A DNA stretch of 64,000 bases from Halobacterium hubeiense. Its GTDB lineage: Archaea > Halobacteriota > Halobacteria > Halobacteriales > Halobacteriaceae. The stretch's first letter is position 1, and the number at the start of each line of letters is the position of its first letter. Where the stretch lies: positions 1,178,001-1,242,000 of the forward strand of contig NZ_LN831302.1 of NCBI RefSeq assembly GCF_001488575.1, read 5' to 3'. This document shows, one piece after another, positions 52,805 to 61,936 of the stretch. A program made the position numbers and the translations under genes. The notes under the pieces are model-generated. The model was given only the letters and a program-made list of their open reading frames with translations, was not told where the DNA came from and searched no databases.

Positions 52805-54022
52805 GTGAACCGCAACGACCGCTCTATCGTCGGGCTCGTGGCGCTCGCGCACGCCATGGTCCACACGTACGAACTCTCCATCCCGATTCTCATCCCGCTG
52901 TGGCTAGAGACGTTCCCGGTCGGACAGGGCACCGTCGGGCTCGTCGTCGCGGCCGGCTACGCGCTGTTCGGCCTCGGCGCGCTCCCCGGCGGCATCCTCT
53001 CGGACACCGTCGGGTCGCGGAAGCTCATCGCGGGCTGCCTGTTCGGCATGGCGGCGTCGTTCGCCCTGCTGTCGGTCGCGCCGTCCATCGTCGTCGTCGC
53101 GCTTGCGCTCGTCTGCTGGGGGGTCGCCGCCAGCGTCTACCACCCCTCGGGGCTGTCGCTCATCTCCACGGGCGTCGAACAGCGCGGCGACGCGTTCGCC
53201 TACCACGGCATCGCCGGTAACATCGGCACCGCGGCCGGGCCGCTGGCGGTGACGCTGCTGTTGCTCGTCGCGGACTGGCGGGTCGTCACCGCGCTGCTCG
53301 CGGTGCCCGCCGTCGTCGCGGGTCTCGTCGCGCTCCGCGTGCGCTTCGACGAGCGCGCCGCCGTCACCGCCACCGACGGCGGTGACTCGAAGGCCAGCGT
53401 CGGCATCTCCTCGGTCGGCGAGTTCCTCTCGGAGTCGAAGCTCCTGTTCGTCGGCCCGTTCGTCGCCGTCTTCGCCATCGTGATGCTGAGCGGGCTCTAC
53501 TACCGCGGCGTCCTCACGTTCCTCCCCGACCTGCTCTCCCAGATGCCCGCGTTCGCGCCCGTCGAGTTCGCCGGCCGCGAGCTCGAACCGTACCGCTACG
53601 CGTACGCCGGCCTGCTGACAGTCGGCGTCGCCGGACAGTACGCCGGCGGGAAACTCACCGAGCGCATCCCGACCGAGCGCGGCATCGGCCTCACGTTCGC
53701 CGCGCTCGCGGTGCTGGCGGTCGTCTTCCTGCCGGCCGCGAACGCCGGGCTCGTGCCGCTGCTGGTAGTCGGCGCGTTCCTCGGGTTCGCGTTGTTCGTC
53801 ATCCAGCCGATGTACCAGGCGACGGTCGCCCAGTACACGCCCTCGGGGACGCGCGGGCTCTCCTACGGCTACACCTACCTCGGCGTGTTCGGCGTCGGCT
53901 CCGCCGGCTCCGCCATCGCCGGCGCCGTCCTCCAGTACGCCGACGCGACCGCGCTGTTCGGCGTGCTGGCGGCGTTCGCGGTCGCGGGCGCCGCAATCGC
54001 CGCCGTCCTCGCCGCGCGGTAG
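52805..54022 (+). CDS. MFS transporter
   Basis: A 405-residue carrier with 12 predicted helices. The loop after helix 2 reads GGILSDTVGSRKLIAGCL, the MFS A-motif region. The central loop (about 195-220) is acidic, and motifs such as YHPSGLSLIS fit the fosmidomycin-resistance-like group. GTG start; TTTAAC at 52769-52774 places a TATA box about 33 bases upstream. Substrate not predictable. Confidence 0.87.
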   Translation: MNRNDRSIVGLVALAHAMVHTYELSIPILIPLWLETFPVGQGTVGLVVAAGYALFGLGALPGGILSDTVGSRKLIAGCLFGMAASFALLSVAPSIVVVALALVCWGVAASVYHPSGLSLISTGVEQRGDAFAYHGIAGNIGTAAGPLAVTLLLLVADWRVVTALLAVPAVVAGLVALRVRFDERAAVTATDGGDSKASVGISSVGEFLSESKLLFVGPFVAVFAIVMLSGLYYRGVLTFLPDLLSQMPAFAPVEFAGRELEPYRYAYAGLLTVGVAGQYAGGKLTERIPTERGIGLTFAALAVLAVVFLPAANAGLVPLLVVGAFLGFALFVIQPMYQATVAQYTPSGTRGLSYGYTYLGVFGVGSAGSAIAGAVLQYADATALFGVLAAFAVAGAAIAAVLAAR

Positions 54023-54031
54023 CCCCTCGGG

Positions 54032-54430
54032 CTACCCGCGGTAGTCCACGACCACTAGTGTGAGGAATCGCGCGACAGTGAGCGCTATCGTGCCGAACAC
54101 GAGCGCGACGACGAAGAACTGTGGGTCGGCGCTCCCTCGGAAGAACGGCGTCCCGCGCAGCAACTGCGCGAGGAAGTCCGCGCCGAGCCACGACGCCGCG
54201 CCGTACAGCAGCGCGGCCCTCGAGGACTCGCGGACGCCCGTGTCGTAGGCGCCCGCGAACGGCGCGACGACGACCCAGCCGACGGCAAACGGGACGAGGA
54301 CGTTGACGTACCGCTGCGGCGTCAGCGTCCCGTGCGAGAGCGTCCCGACGAGCACGAACGCGGCGATGGCCAGCAGGTCGCCCGGCAGGAATCGAACGAC
54401 TGCGCGCGGGTCGGCGTCGTAGAGGTCCAT
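54032..54430 (-). CDS. DUF3054 membrane protein
   Basis: A 132-residue protein with four hydrophobic segments. FLPGDLLAIAAFVLVGTLSHGT and VLVPFAVGWVVVAPFAGAYD are typical of the DUF3054 family found in archaea and actinobacteria. Function unknown. Converges with the MFS gene. Confidence 0.83.
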   Translation of the reverse strand: MDLYDADPRAVVRFLPGDLLAIAAFVLVGTLSHGTLTPQRYVNVLVPFAVGWVVVAPFAGAYDTGVRESSRAALLYGAASWLGADFLAQLLRGTPFFRGSADPQFFVVALVFGTIALTVARFLTLVVVDYRG

Positions 54431-54453
54431 GTCTGGGCGTTCGGCGCGGGGGC

Positions 54454-55047
54454 CTATGTCGCTCCCGGTTCGACGCCGGCGACCGTGAACGCGAACCCGC
54501 GGTCGAGCACGCGAGCGTTTAGTCCCGTGCGCTCCATCCTCGCCGCGAGGTCGTCCGGCGCGTCGAACGCCGAGCGGAACGCGACGGCGTGCTCGGCGGC
54601 GACCAGCAGCCGCCCGCGAAGCGTCTCCGGGTCGAAGTCGCGGACGACGAGGACGCCGCCCGGTCGGAGAACGCGCTTCGCCTCCGCGAGCGCGCCGTCC
54701 CGGTCAGGGAAGTGATGCAGCGCGTCCACGACGACGACTGCATCGACGCTGTCGTCGCGGAACGGGAGTTCGGCGGCGTCGCCGCGAACCGCCGACAGCC
54801 CGGCCCCGCGGGCTTCCGCGAGCATCCGCGCGCTCGCGTCGACGACAGTCACGTCCCGGCCCGGCACTTCCTCGGTGTCCCGAGCGAGCGCGCGAGCGGC
54901 GCGCCCCGTGCCGCCGCCGACGTCCAGCACGCGCTCGACCGGGCGCTCGGCCGCCGCCAGCCCCGCCGCGAGGTCGCCGCGGTCCGCGGCCGGCATCGCG
55001 AGGTCGTACACCGGCGCGAACCGCTCGAAGTACCGGACGTCGTGCAT
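54454..55047 (-). CDS. Class I SAM-dependent methyltransferase
   Basis: A 197-residue enzyme opening MHDVRYFERFAPVYDLAMP, a UbiE-like start. VLDVGGGTGRAARAL is motif I; motifs II-III include DASARMLAEAR and LPFRDDSVDAVVVVDALHHF. The last motif reads VLRPGGVLVVRDFDPE. It is short compared with MenG/UbiE (about 230) but could be the demethylmenaquinone methyltransferase, the step missing from the men cluster. That is only a suggestion. Confidence 0.8.
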   Translation of the reverse strand: MHDVRYFERFAPVYDLAMPAADRGDLAAGLAAAERPVERVLDVGGGTGRAARALARDTEEVPGRDVTVVDASARMLAEARGAGLSAVRGDAAELPFRDDSVDAVVVVDALHHFPDRDGALAEAKRVLRPGGVLVVRDFDPETLRGRLLVAAEHAVAFRSAFDAPDDLAARMERTGLNARVLDRGFAFTVAGVEPGAT

Positions 55048-55106
55048 ACCCCTGCCTTCGGCCCGCAGGCACGCAACTCTTTGCCCTCGGCGTCCAACCG
55101 ACGCGC

Positions 55107-55685
55107 GTGCAGTACGCGGTCCTCGGCGGCCCCGACGACGGCCCGACGCTCCGACTGGACTGGCGGGCGTTCAGCTACGCCGGGAAGTTCGTGATGTCGA
55201 ACACCGGGAAGGCGATAGCGTTCGAGGGCGCGCCGCTGGCCGAGCGCGGTGCGTGGCCGCCGGCGGCCCGCGAGACCGACGAAACCCTCTCGGACGTCGT
55301 GGGCGCGGTCTCGTTCAACGACGACCGCACCGACTCGGAGACAGCGTGGCTGCGGTACGTCACGGTGCGCGAGGACCGCCGCGGTGACGGCGTCGGCGCG
55401 CAACTCTGTGCGTTCGCCGCCGCCCACCTGCTCGCCGACCGCGAGCGCGTCAAGATTGCAGTGAACAACCCGTTCGCGTACGAGGCGCTCCACAAGGCCG
55501 GCTTCGGGTTCACGGGCGAGGAGACCGGCATCGCGGAGTTGGTGCTGGAGCGGCCCTGCGCGGACCGCGCGGCGCGCTATCAGGACGGCTTCGACGTCTA
55601 CCGCGAGCGCGACCTCTCCGACGAGGAAGCGGCGTTCCTCGACCGGAAAGCCGGTTGTGGGCCGCCCGCGGTCCTGAGCGCGTAG
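55107..55685 (+). CDS. GNAT-family N-acetyltransferase
   Basis: A 192-residue protein. The acetyl-CoA loop is VREDRRGDGVGAQLCAFAA, and the following strand, KIAVNNPFAYEALHKAGFGFTGEETG, matches the GNAT fold. The N-terminal domain (about 1-60) is extended and the C-terminal tail includes a Gly/Pro stretch. Substrate unknown. GTG start, divergent from the methyltransferase. Confidence 0.82.
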   Translation: MQYAVLGGPDDGPTLRLDWRAFSYAGKFVMSNTGKAIAFEGAPLAERGAWPPAARETDETLSDVVGAVSFNDDRTDSETAWLRYVTVREDRRGDGVGAQLCAFAAAHLLADRERVKIAVNNPFAYEALHKAGFGFTGEETGIAELVLERPCADRAARYQDGFDVYRERDLSDEEAAFLDRKAGCGPPAVLSA

Positions 55686-55716
55686 CTTTTCCGGGTCACG
55701 AACGGACGAGAGAACG

Positions 55717-55914
55717 ATGACGCTGCAGTCGACGGTCCACCTGACGGTCGGCGCGGGCCTCGTCGCCGTCGGCACGGCGACCGCGGTCGCGCCGGCGCGC
55801 GCCCGAGCCGTCTCCCGGTCCCTGTTCCCCACCGCGAGAGACGACCTCCGGGAGTGGCGCGCTGTCGGCGTCCTCACCGCGAGCGTCGGGCTCGCGCTGC
55901 TGGCGAGCGCGTGA
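55717..55914 (+). CDS. 65-residue membrane protein
   Basis: Two hydrophobic helices (about 8-28 and 48-64) flank a basic loop RARAVSRSLFPTARDD. It is 31 bases downstream of the acetyltransferase, on the same strand, and 38 bases ahead of fen1. Codon composition is typical, so it is probably real, but no family is recognised. Confidence 0.6.
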   Translation: MTLQSTVHLTVGAGLVAVGTATAVAPARARAVSRSLFPTARDDLREWRAVGVLTASVGLALLASA

Positions 55915-55952
55915 CTGAACGGTTAAATCCGGGGGCCGCCTAGTGGGGCGTA

Positions 55953-56936
55953 ATGGGTAACGCGGACCTCCGACAGCTCGCGGTCATCGAGGAGGTCCCC
56001 TTCGACGAGCTGGAGGGGGACGTGGTGGCCGTGGACGCGCACAACTGGCTGTACAAGTACCTCACGACGACCGTCCAGTGGACCAGCGACGACGTGTACA
56101 CGACCGGCGACGGCATCGAGGTCGCGAACCTCGTCGGCATCGTGCAGGGCCTCCCGAAGTTCTTCGAGCACGACCTCACGCCGGTGTTCGTCTGGGACGG
56201 CGGCGTCACCGAACTCAAGGACGACGAGGTGGAGGCGCGCCGCGAGCAGCGCGAGCGCTACGAGGAACAGTTGGAAGAAGCACGCGAAGCGGGCGAGGCC
56301 ATCGAGGCGGCGCGCCTCGAAGCGCGCACGCAGCGGCTCACGGAGACCATCCACGAGACCTCCCGCGAACTCCTGAACCTGCTGGACGTGCCGCAGGTCG
56401 AGGCGCCCGCGGAGGGCGAGGCGCAGGCCGCGCACATGGCGCGCGTGGACGACGACGTGGACTACGCGGGCAGCGACGACTACGACTGCCTCCTGCTCGG
56501 GTCGCCGGTGACGCTGCGCCAGCTCACGAGCAAGGGCGACCCCGAGCGCATGGACTTCCAAGCCACGCTGGAGAAACACGACCTGACGTGGGAGCAGCTC
56601 GTGGACGTCGGCATCCTCTGCGGCACGGACTTCAACGAGGGCATCACGGGCTTCGGCCCGAAGACCGCGCTGAAGGCCATCCGTGAACACGGCGACCTCT
56701 GGGGCGTCCTCGACGCGGAGGGCGAGCACGTCGAGTACGCCGACCGCATCCGCGAGCTGTTCCTGAACCCCGACGTCACCGACGACTACGACCTCGACCT
56801 CGACTCGTCCCCGGACATCGACGCCGCCCGCGAGTACGTAATCGAGGAGTGGGAGGTCGCCGCCGACGAACTCGAACGCGGGTTCGCCCGCATCGAGGAC
56901 AGTGTCGTCCAGACCGGCCTCGACCAGTGGACGTGA
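55953..56936 (+). CDS. fen1: Flap endonuclease 1
   Basis: A 327-residue structure-specific nuclease of DNA replication and repair. The N domain has [20 protein letters not shown] and [13 protein letters not shown], the I domain has [15 protein letters not shown] and [13 protein letters not shown] with metal-binding acidic residues, and the helix-hairpin-helix is [18 protein letters not shown]. The final QTGLDQWT is a near-canonical PCNA-binding box. Confidence 0.96.
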   Translation: MGNADLRQLAVIEEVPFDELEGDVVAVDAHNWLYKYLTTTVQWTSDDVYTTGDGIEVANLVGIVQGLPKFFEHDLTPVFVWDGGVTELKDDEVEARREQRERYEEQLEEAREAGEAIEAARLEARTQRLTETIHETSRELLNLLDVPQVEAPAEGEAQAAHMARVDDDVDYAGSDDYDCLLLGSPVTLRQLTSKGDPERMDFQATLEKHDLTWEQLVDVGILCGTDFNEGITGFGPKTALKAIREHGDLWGVLDAEGEHVEYADRIRELFLNPDVTDDYDLDLDSSPDIDAAREYVIEEWEVAADELERGFARIEDSVVQTGLDQWT

Positions 56937-56982
56937 CGCCGGGACCCACGGGCTTTTCTCGCCGGCTCGCCCAACGGTGGGT

Positions 56983-57240
56983 ATGGACCTGACGTTCGCG
57001 GACATCGAAGCCATCATCGAAGAGGAGATTCCGGACGCCGAGGCGACAATCTCGCGGATGCGCGGCGAGACCGACGACGACCACCTCGCCGCCACCGTCG
57101 TCTCGCCCGCCTTCGAGGGGAAGCGCCTCGTCCAGCAACACCAGCTCGTCTACGACGCGCTCGACGAGCACATGACCGAGGAGATTCACGCGCTGGAACT
57201 GTCCACGTACACGCCCGAGGAGTACGACGAGCACGCCTAG
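56983..57240 (+). CDS. BolA-family protein
   Basis: An 85-residue protein, MDLTFADIEAIIEEEIPDAE, then DHLAATVVSPAFEGKRLVQQHQLVYDAL and IHALELSTYTPEEY. The class II KH-like fold and the F-x-G-(K)-x-x-(V)-x-x-H motif are BolA features. In other organisms BolA works with monothiol glutaredoxins in iron-sulfur trafficking; here the partner is not local. Confidence 0.88.
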   Translation: MDLTFADIEAIIEEEIPDAEATISRMRGETDDDHLAATVVSPAFEGKRLVQQHQLVYDALDEHMTEEIHALELSTYTPEEYDEHA

Positions 57241-57280
57241 CGGCGAGAGCGGTCGAACCGAACGAAGAACGAGAAACTGC

Positions 57281-58420
57281 TTACTGACCGAGAAGGACGC
57301 CGTTCGCCTCGGCGTCGCGGTTGTGCAGCGCGTCGCCGGAGTCCGCGTCGAAGACGTGGACGGTCTCCTCGGGGATGCGCGCGGTGACCGACTCGCCGGC
57401 GGACAGCGGCGTGGTCGCGTCCACGACCGCCGTGAACGTGGTGTCGGTGTCGTCGGCGTCGAACTGGAGGTAGACGTTGTTCTCGTTGCCCAGCGGCTCG
57501 ACGACATCGACGGTCGCCGCGAAGTCGTGGTCGCCGGTCGCCTCGGGGACGATTTCGATGTCCTCGGGGCGGACGCCCAGCGTCACGTCGGTCTCGCCGT
57601 CGAGGTCCGCGAGCGTCGCCTCCGAGAGCGGGTAGTCGAACTGGTCGGTGACGAGCGCGCCGTCCTCGACGGTCGCGTCGAAGAAGTTCATCGACGGGTC
57701 GCCGATGAAGCCCGCGACGAACTCGTTTGCGGGCTCGTGGTAGGCTTCCAGCGGCGTCGCGACCTGCTGGAGGCGGCCGTCGTTGAGGATGGCGATGCGG
57801 TCGCCCATCGTCATCGCCTCGGTCTGGTCGTGGGTGACGTACACCGTCGTCACGCCGAGTTCCTCCTGGATGCGCTGGAGCTCCGTGCGCATCGACGACC
57901 GGAGCTTCGCGTCGAGGTTGCTCAGCGGCTCGTCCATGAGGAACACTTCGGGGTCGCGGACGATGGCGCGGCCCAGCGCGACGCGCTGCTGCTGGCCACC
58001 GGAGAGTTCGCTGGGCTTGCGGTCCAGCAGTTCCGGGATGTCCATCGTGTCCGCGGCGTCCTCGACGCGCTGGCCGATTTCGCTGTCGCCCATGCTCGTG
58101 GACTCCTCGAGCCCGAAGCTCATGTTCTGCCGGACGCTCATGTGGGGGTACAGCGCGTACGACTGGAACACCATCGCGATGTTCCGGTCGGCGGGCGCGC
58201 GGTCGTTGATGACCGTGCCGTCCAGGCGGATTTCGCCCTCGCTGACCGTCTCCAGCCCCGCAATCATGCGCAGCGTGGTGGACTTCCCACAGCCCGAGGG
58301 GCCGACGAGGACGAGGAACTCTCCGTCCTCGATGTCGATGCTCGCGTCGTCGACCGCGACGATGCGGTCGCCGTCGTCGTCGAAGTACTTCGTTACGCCG
58401 TCGAGTACGAGTTCAGCCAT
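57281..58420 (-). CDS. Sugar ABC transporter ATPase (UgpC/MsmK type)
   Basis: A 379-residue ATPase. Walker A is GPSGCGKSTT, signature LSGGQQQRVALGRAI, Walker B VFLMDEPLSNLDAKLR and switch VTHDQTEAM. A C-terminal TOBE/MOP-like domain (about 240-379) includes GVRPEDIEIV and is typical of carbohydrate transporters. It is the last gene of the importer and ends VLLGQ. Confidence 0.93.
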   Translation of the reverse strand: MAELVLDGVTKYFDDDGDRIVAVDDASIDIEDGEFLVLVGPSGCGKSTTLRMIAGLETVSEGEIRLDGTVINDRAPADRNIAMVFQSYALYPHMSVRQNMSFGLEESTSMGDSEIGQRVEDAADTMDIPELLDRKPSELSGGQQQRVALGRAIVRDPEVFLMDEPLSNLDAKLRSSMRTELQRIQEELGVTTVYVTHDQTEAMTMGDRIAILNDGRLQQVATPLEAYHEPANEFVAGFIGDPSMNFFDATVEDGALVTDQFDYPLSEATLADLDGETDVTLGVRPEDIEIVPEATGDHDFAATVDVVEPLGNENNVYLQFDADDTDTTFTAVVDATTPLSAGESVTARIPEETVHVFDADSGDALHNRDAEANGVLLGQ

Positions 58421-58436
58421 TAGTATTCCTCCGTAG

Positions 58437-59297
58437 TCATGTTGCGACACCCTTGGCGAACTGGTCGCCGAAGATGACGTAAACGATTATGGTCGGTAGC
58501 GCCGCGATGAACGCCCCCGCCATCTTCACCGCGAACCCGACGTCGGTCAGGCTCGACCCGAGGTTCGTCAGGCCGACGGTGACGGGCGCCCCTTCGCCGG
58601 GGCCCATGATGACGAGCGCGAACAGCAGATCGTTCCACACCTGCGTGAACTGGTAGATGAGCGTGACCGCGAACATCGGCACCGACAGCGGCAGGATGAT
58701 GCGCCTGTAGATGGTGTACGCGGTCGCGCCGTCGAGGCGCGCGGCCTCCACCATCTCCGTGGAGATGTCCCGGTAGTACGTGCGGAACAGCAGCGTACAG
58801 ATGGGGACGCCGTAGGCGGCGTGGGAGATGATGAGCGCCAGCAGGTCGCCGTGGTGCGAGCCGAGGTACGGCAGCTGCCACAGCGGCCACAGAATCTCGT
58901 CCAGCGGCAGGTACACCGACCAGAACTTCGACAGCGGGATGAGCACTGCCTGGTACGGGATGAAGATGCCCGCGAGGAACAGCGCGAAGATGCCGACCTG
59001 TCCCCGCCAGTCGAGGGTCGTCAGGCCGTAGGCGGCCATGCTCCCGAGCAGCGCCGAGAGGACGGTCGCCGGCACCGCCAGCAGGACGCTGTTGACGAGG
59101 CCGTCCTTGAGAGCGCTGAACGCCGTCGCCCACTCGCCGAGGGTGAACCCCTCGGGGGTCGGCGGCAGGAACGGCGCGGACGCCAGCGCGTCGGACTTCA
59201 GCGACGTCACTAGCCCGATTTCCAGCGGCATGAGGTAGAACGCCACGAGCGCGACGAGCACGGCGTAGAGGCCGACGCGTCGGGGGTCGCGGCTCAT
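58437..59297 (-). CDS. Sugar ABC transporter permease, MalG type
   Basis: A 286-residue inner-membrane permease with six helices. The coupling motif EAARLDGATAYTIYRRIILPLSVP is the EAA loop. The N-terminal TM and the large external region FLPPTPEGFTLGEWATAFS resemble MalG. Its start overlaps the upstream permease gene by four bases. Confidence 0.93.
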   Translation of the reverse strand: MSRDPRRVGLYAVLVALVAFYLMPLEIGLVTSLKSDALASAPFLPPTPEGFTLGEWATAFSALKDGLVNSVLLAVPATVLSALLGSMAAYGLTTLDWRGQVGIFALFLAGIFIPYQAVLIPLSKFWSVYLPLDEILWPLWQLPYLGSHHGDLLALIISHAAYGVPICTLLFRTYYRDISTEMVEAARLDGATAYTIYRRIILPLSVPMFAVTLIYQFTQVWNDLLFALVIMGPGEGAPVTVGLTNLGSSLTDVGFAVKMAGAFIAALPTIIVYVIFGDQFAKGVAT

Positions 59298-60319
59298 AGT
59301 TCACCCCGCCGGTACTGGTAGGTCAGGTACGGTGCGATGACCGCGAGTGCGAGCAGGAACAACATGATGGCGATAGCCGCAGCGTACGAGCGCTGGCCCG
59401 CGGAGAACGCCTGCCGGACCATCAGCGTCGCGAGAATGTCCGTCCCCTTCGGCGGGTAGTAGCCGCCCGTCAGCGAGTACAGGAAGTCGAAGGCCTTCAG
59501 CGCGAACACCACCAGCACGACGGAGGCGCTGATGGTCGCGCCCTTCAACTGCGGGACGATGACCCGCCAGTACATCTTCAGCGTGCTCGCGCCGTCCACG
59601 CGCGCGGCCTCGTAGTGCTCGTCGGGGATGGCTCGCAGCCCCGCGAGGTAGACGACCATCGCGTACCCGGAGAACTGCCAGATGAGCGCGAACACGACCG
59701 CGCCGAGCGCGAGCTGGGGGTTCGACAGCCAGTCGTAGGTGCCGAGCCCGAGCGTGCCCGTCACGAGGTTCACCATCCCGTTGTCGACGTTGTACATCCA
59801 CAGCCAGAACTGGGCCGTGACGACGAACGAGAGGCTGAACGGCAGCAGGTATATCGTCCGGAACGTGTTCTCGTAGCGGACCTTCCGGTCGACGAGAATC
59901 GCGACCAGCAGGCCGACGACCAGACAGGCGACGGTGAACGCCACCAGCAACACGAACGTGTTCTGGGTCGCCTGAATGAACGTCGGGTCGCCGAACGCCC
60001 GGGCGTACTGTTCGAAGTCGAGTTGACCGTAGTTCGGTTGGTTGAAGCTCTGGACGTTGACCAGCGACAGCGCGAAGTTCCAGCCGATGGCGCCGTAGAC
60101 GAAAAAGCCCATCAGGAGGAACGGCGGCAGCCAGAACGGCAGCGACCCGAGGAAGTCCCGGCTCGCCGGCAGCGAGAAGCCGCCGCTGTCGTCGGCGCCG
60201 TCGGCCTCCGCGGCCGTGGCTGTACCGCCGTCAGTGCGGAGGGCGTCGCCGGTGCTGGCGGTGCTGTCGGTGTCGCCACCGCCGAGTGACCGTAGTGCTT
60301 TGCGGGTTCGTTCGAGCAT
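59294..60319 (-). CDS. Sugar ABC transporter permease, MalF type
   Basis: A 341-residue permease. An acidic, low-complexity N-terminal tail (1-55) precedes six helices. The EAA loop is YEAARVDGASTLKMYWRVIVPQLKG. The tail is longer than usual, which is common in haloarchaeal members. Located between the solute-binding protein and the second permease. Confidence 0.93.
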   Translation of the reverse strand: MLERTRKALRSLGGGDTDSTASTGDALRTDGGTATAAEADGADDSGGFSLPASRDFLGSLPFWLPPFLLMGFFVYGAIGWNFALSLVNVQSFNQPNYGQLDFEQYARAFGDPTFIQATQNTFVLLVAFTVACLVVGLLVAILVDRKVRYENTFRTIYLLPFSLSFVVTAQFWLWMYNVDNGMVNLVTGTLGLGTYDWLSNPQLALGAVVFALIWQFSGYAMVVYLAGLRAIPDEHYEAARVDGASTLKMYWRVIVPQLKGATISASVVLVVFALKAFDFLYSLTGGYYPPKGTDILATLMVRQAFSAGQRSYAAAIAIMLFLLALAVIAPYLTYQYRRGEL

Positions 60320-60343
60320 TCGAATAATGGGGTTGGAAGGCGC

Positions 60344-61630
60344 TTAGAACGCGTCGATGTAGGCCTGGGCCGTCTCCTCGGCCGCGCTCTGGGACGGCGT
60401 GCTGAAGTTGCTCTGCGTCGCCTGCTTGAGGTTGTTGAGGACTTCGGGGGTCGTCGCGAGGCCGTGGGCGATGGACGGCGGCTGCGCCTCCGAGTCCTGG
60501 AAGTCGCCGATCTGGTCGGTCTGGAACGGGCCGAACTCCTCGGTGGAGACGTCGCTGCGCGGGGGAATCGAGCCCTTGTTCGTGTTGAAGCGAACCTGGG
60601 CGTCCTTCGTCCCGCAGTAGGTCAGCCACTTCTTGGTGTCCTCGGGGTTCGGGCCGTCGGCCGGGAAGACCCAGCTGTCCATGTTCAGCGAGTAGTAGTC
60701 CTCGGTGCCGGGGAACGCGATGTGGTCCCAGTCGGTGCCGTACTCGAAGTCCTCCTGCGAGATGTACATCTGTGCCGCCCAGTCGCCGTTGTCGAAGAAC
60801 GCGGCTTCGCCGTCGATGACGTACTGGTTGGCCTCCTGGAAGCCGACGGTGCCGGCGTCGGAATTGAAGTACTCGCTGAGCTCGGCGACCGTCTCAAGGG
60901 AGGACTGCACCTTGTCGACGTCGCCTTCGCCGTTGATGAACGCGTCGTAGGCTTCCGTCCCGTGCTCGCCGAGGAAGACGCACGCCCACAGCTGGAGGGT
61001 CGTCCACGGGTTCGACATCGCGTGGGCGAACCCGATGGCGTCGGTCTCCTCCTCGACGGTGGCCGCCGCCTCGACGAGGTCGGCGGGCGTCTCGAGAGAG
61101 CCGGCGTCGATGCCGGCGTCCTCGAGGACGCTCACGTTGTAGAAGACGTTGTTGAGCCGGTGGATGTTCGTCGGCACGCAGACGTACGACCCGCCGACCT
61201 GTGCGGCCTCCTGGGGGCCTTCGAGGTACGCCTCCTTCATGTTGTTCTGCGACCAGACGTCCTCCTCGATGTCCCCGAGGAGGTCCTCGGACGTGAACTG
61301 CGTGAGGTTCTGGCCGGGCCACTCGGCCCACGAGCTCGGCGGGTTGTTGTTGCCGAGGCGCGTGTTGATGCGGGCGTCGAGGGTCGTGTTGCCGCTGCCA
61401 CCGATGGCGTTGGCGTTGACGTCGACGTCAGGGTACTCCTCTTCGAAGCCCGCGAGGAGCGCGTCGAAGGCGGCCTGCCCGTCGCCGCCGCTCCAGCCGT
61501 GGAGCAGTTCGACTTCTTCGCTGCCGCCGCCTCCGCCGCCGCCGAGGCAGCCGGCCATCGTGAGCGCGGCGCCGGCCGCGCCAGCACCTTGCAAGTAGCG
61601 TCGTCGCGTGAGGTTGGTATCGGAAGTCAT
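60344..61630 (-). CDS. Sugar-type solute-binding lipoprotein, Tat exported
   Basis: A 428-residue extracytoplasmic binding protein. The N terminus LTRRRYLQGAGAAGAALTMAGC joins a twin-arginine signal with a lipobox, so it is exported folded. The mature part has the family-1 binding protein look: EVELLHGWSGGDGQAAFDAL and GSYVCVPTNIHRLNNVFYNV. It is the first gene of the operon and decides substrate, probably a mono- or oligosaccharide (Haloferax TsgA13 is a comparable glucose system). Confidence 0.92.
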   Translation of the reverse strand: MTSDTNLTRRRYLQGAGAAGAALTMAGCLGGGGGGGSEEVELLHGWSGGDGQAAFDALLAGFEEEYPDVDVNANAIGGSGNTTLDARINTRLGNNNPPSSWAEWPGQNLTQFTSEDLLGDIEEDVWSQNNMKEAYLEGPQEAAQVGGSYVCVPTNIHRLNNVFYNVSVLEDAGIDAGSLETPADLVEAAATVEEETDAIGFAHAMSNPWTTLQLWACVFLGEHGTEAYDAFINGEGDVDKVQSSLETVAELSEYFNSDAGTVGFQEANQYVIDGEAAFFDNGDWAAQMYISQEDFEYGTDWDHIAFPGTEDYYSLNMDSWVFPADGPNPEDTKKWLTYCGTKDAQVRFNTNKGSIPPRSDVSTEEFGPFQTDQIGDFQDSEAQPPSIAHGLATTPEVLNNLKQATQSNFSTPSQSAAEETAQAYIDAF

Positions 61631-61936
61631 GGTAACCGTGTGTGAAACCTACACGAGCCATTCGTGGCGCTCCACTTAATTGTTGCTAATATTTAATCCA
61701 AAACCGAGTAAGGTTTGTCAACAACCCTGACACGTACGCCCCAGATAGCGTTTACTCCCCGAAATCGCGCGTTTCGAGTATGTAACGAACGTTATTTTGG
61801 GTCGGGCGCTCGCGGAGGAATCGCCAGTGACGCCGCGAATGTCGCCCCCGCCGGTGCGGGCACACTGCCGACCGCGGGCTCCGCGGGCGGGAGCGATTCG
61901 GTGGGTTTTACGCGCCGTCACTTCGTCCCCCCGCGT
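61631..61936. promoter_or_regulatory. Divergent intergenic region between importer and fumC
   Basis: A 306-base gap. The AT-rich segment TTAATTGTTGCTAATATTTAA around 61676-61696 is the likely importer promoter. Dyads are AAACC-GAGTAA-GGTTT (61701-61716), CGAAA-TCGCGCG-TTTCG (61760-61776) and TAACG-AA-CGTTA (61783-61794). GGTTTTACG at 61904-61912, about 28 bases before the fumC ATG, is its TATA box. No gene is visible. The dyads could bind a sugar-responsive regulator. Confidence 0.55.

Noticed and set aside
61753-61780. TrmB-like operator (TACT...GAGTA)
   Set aside because: The half-sites are present but separated by about 19 bases, much more than the known spacing, and their centre does not coincide with the nested dyad.
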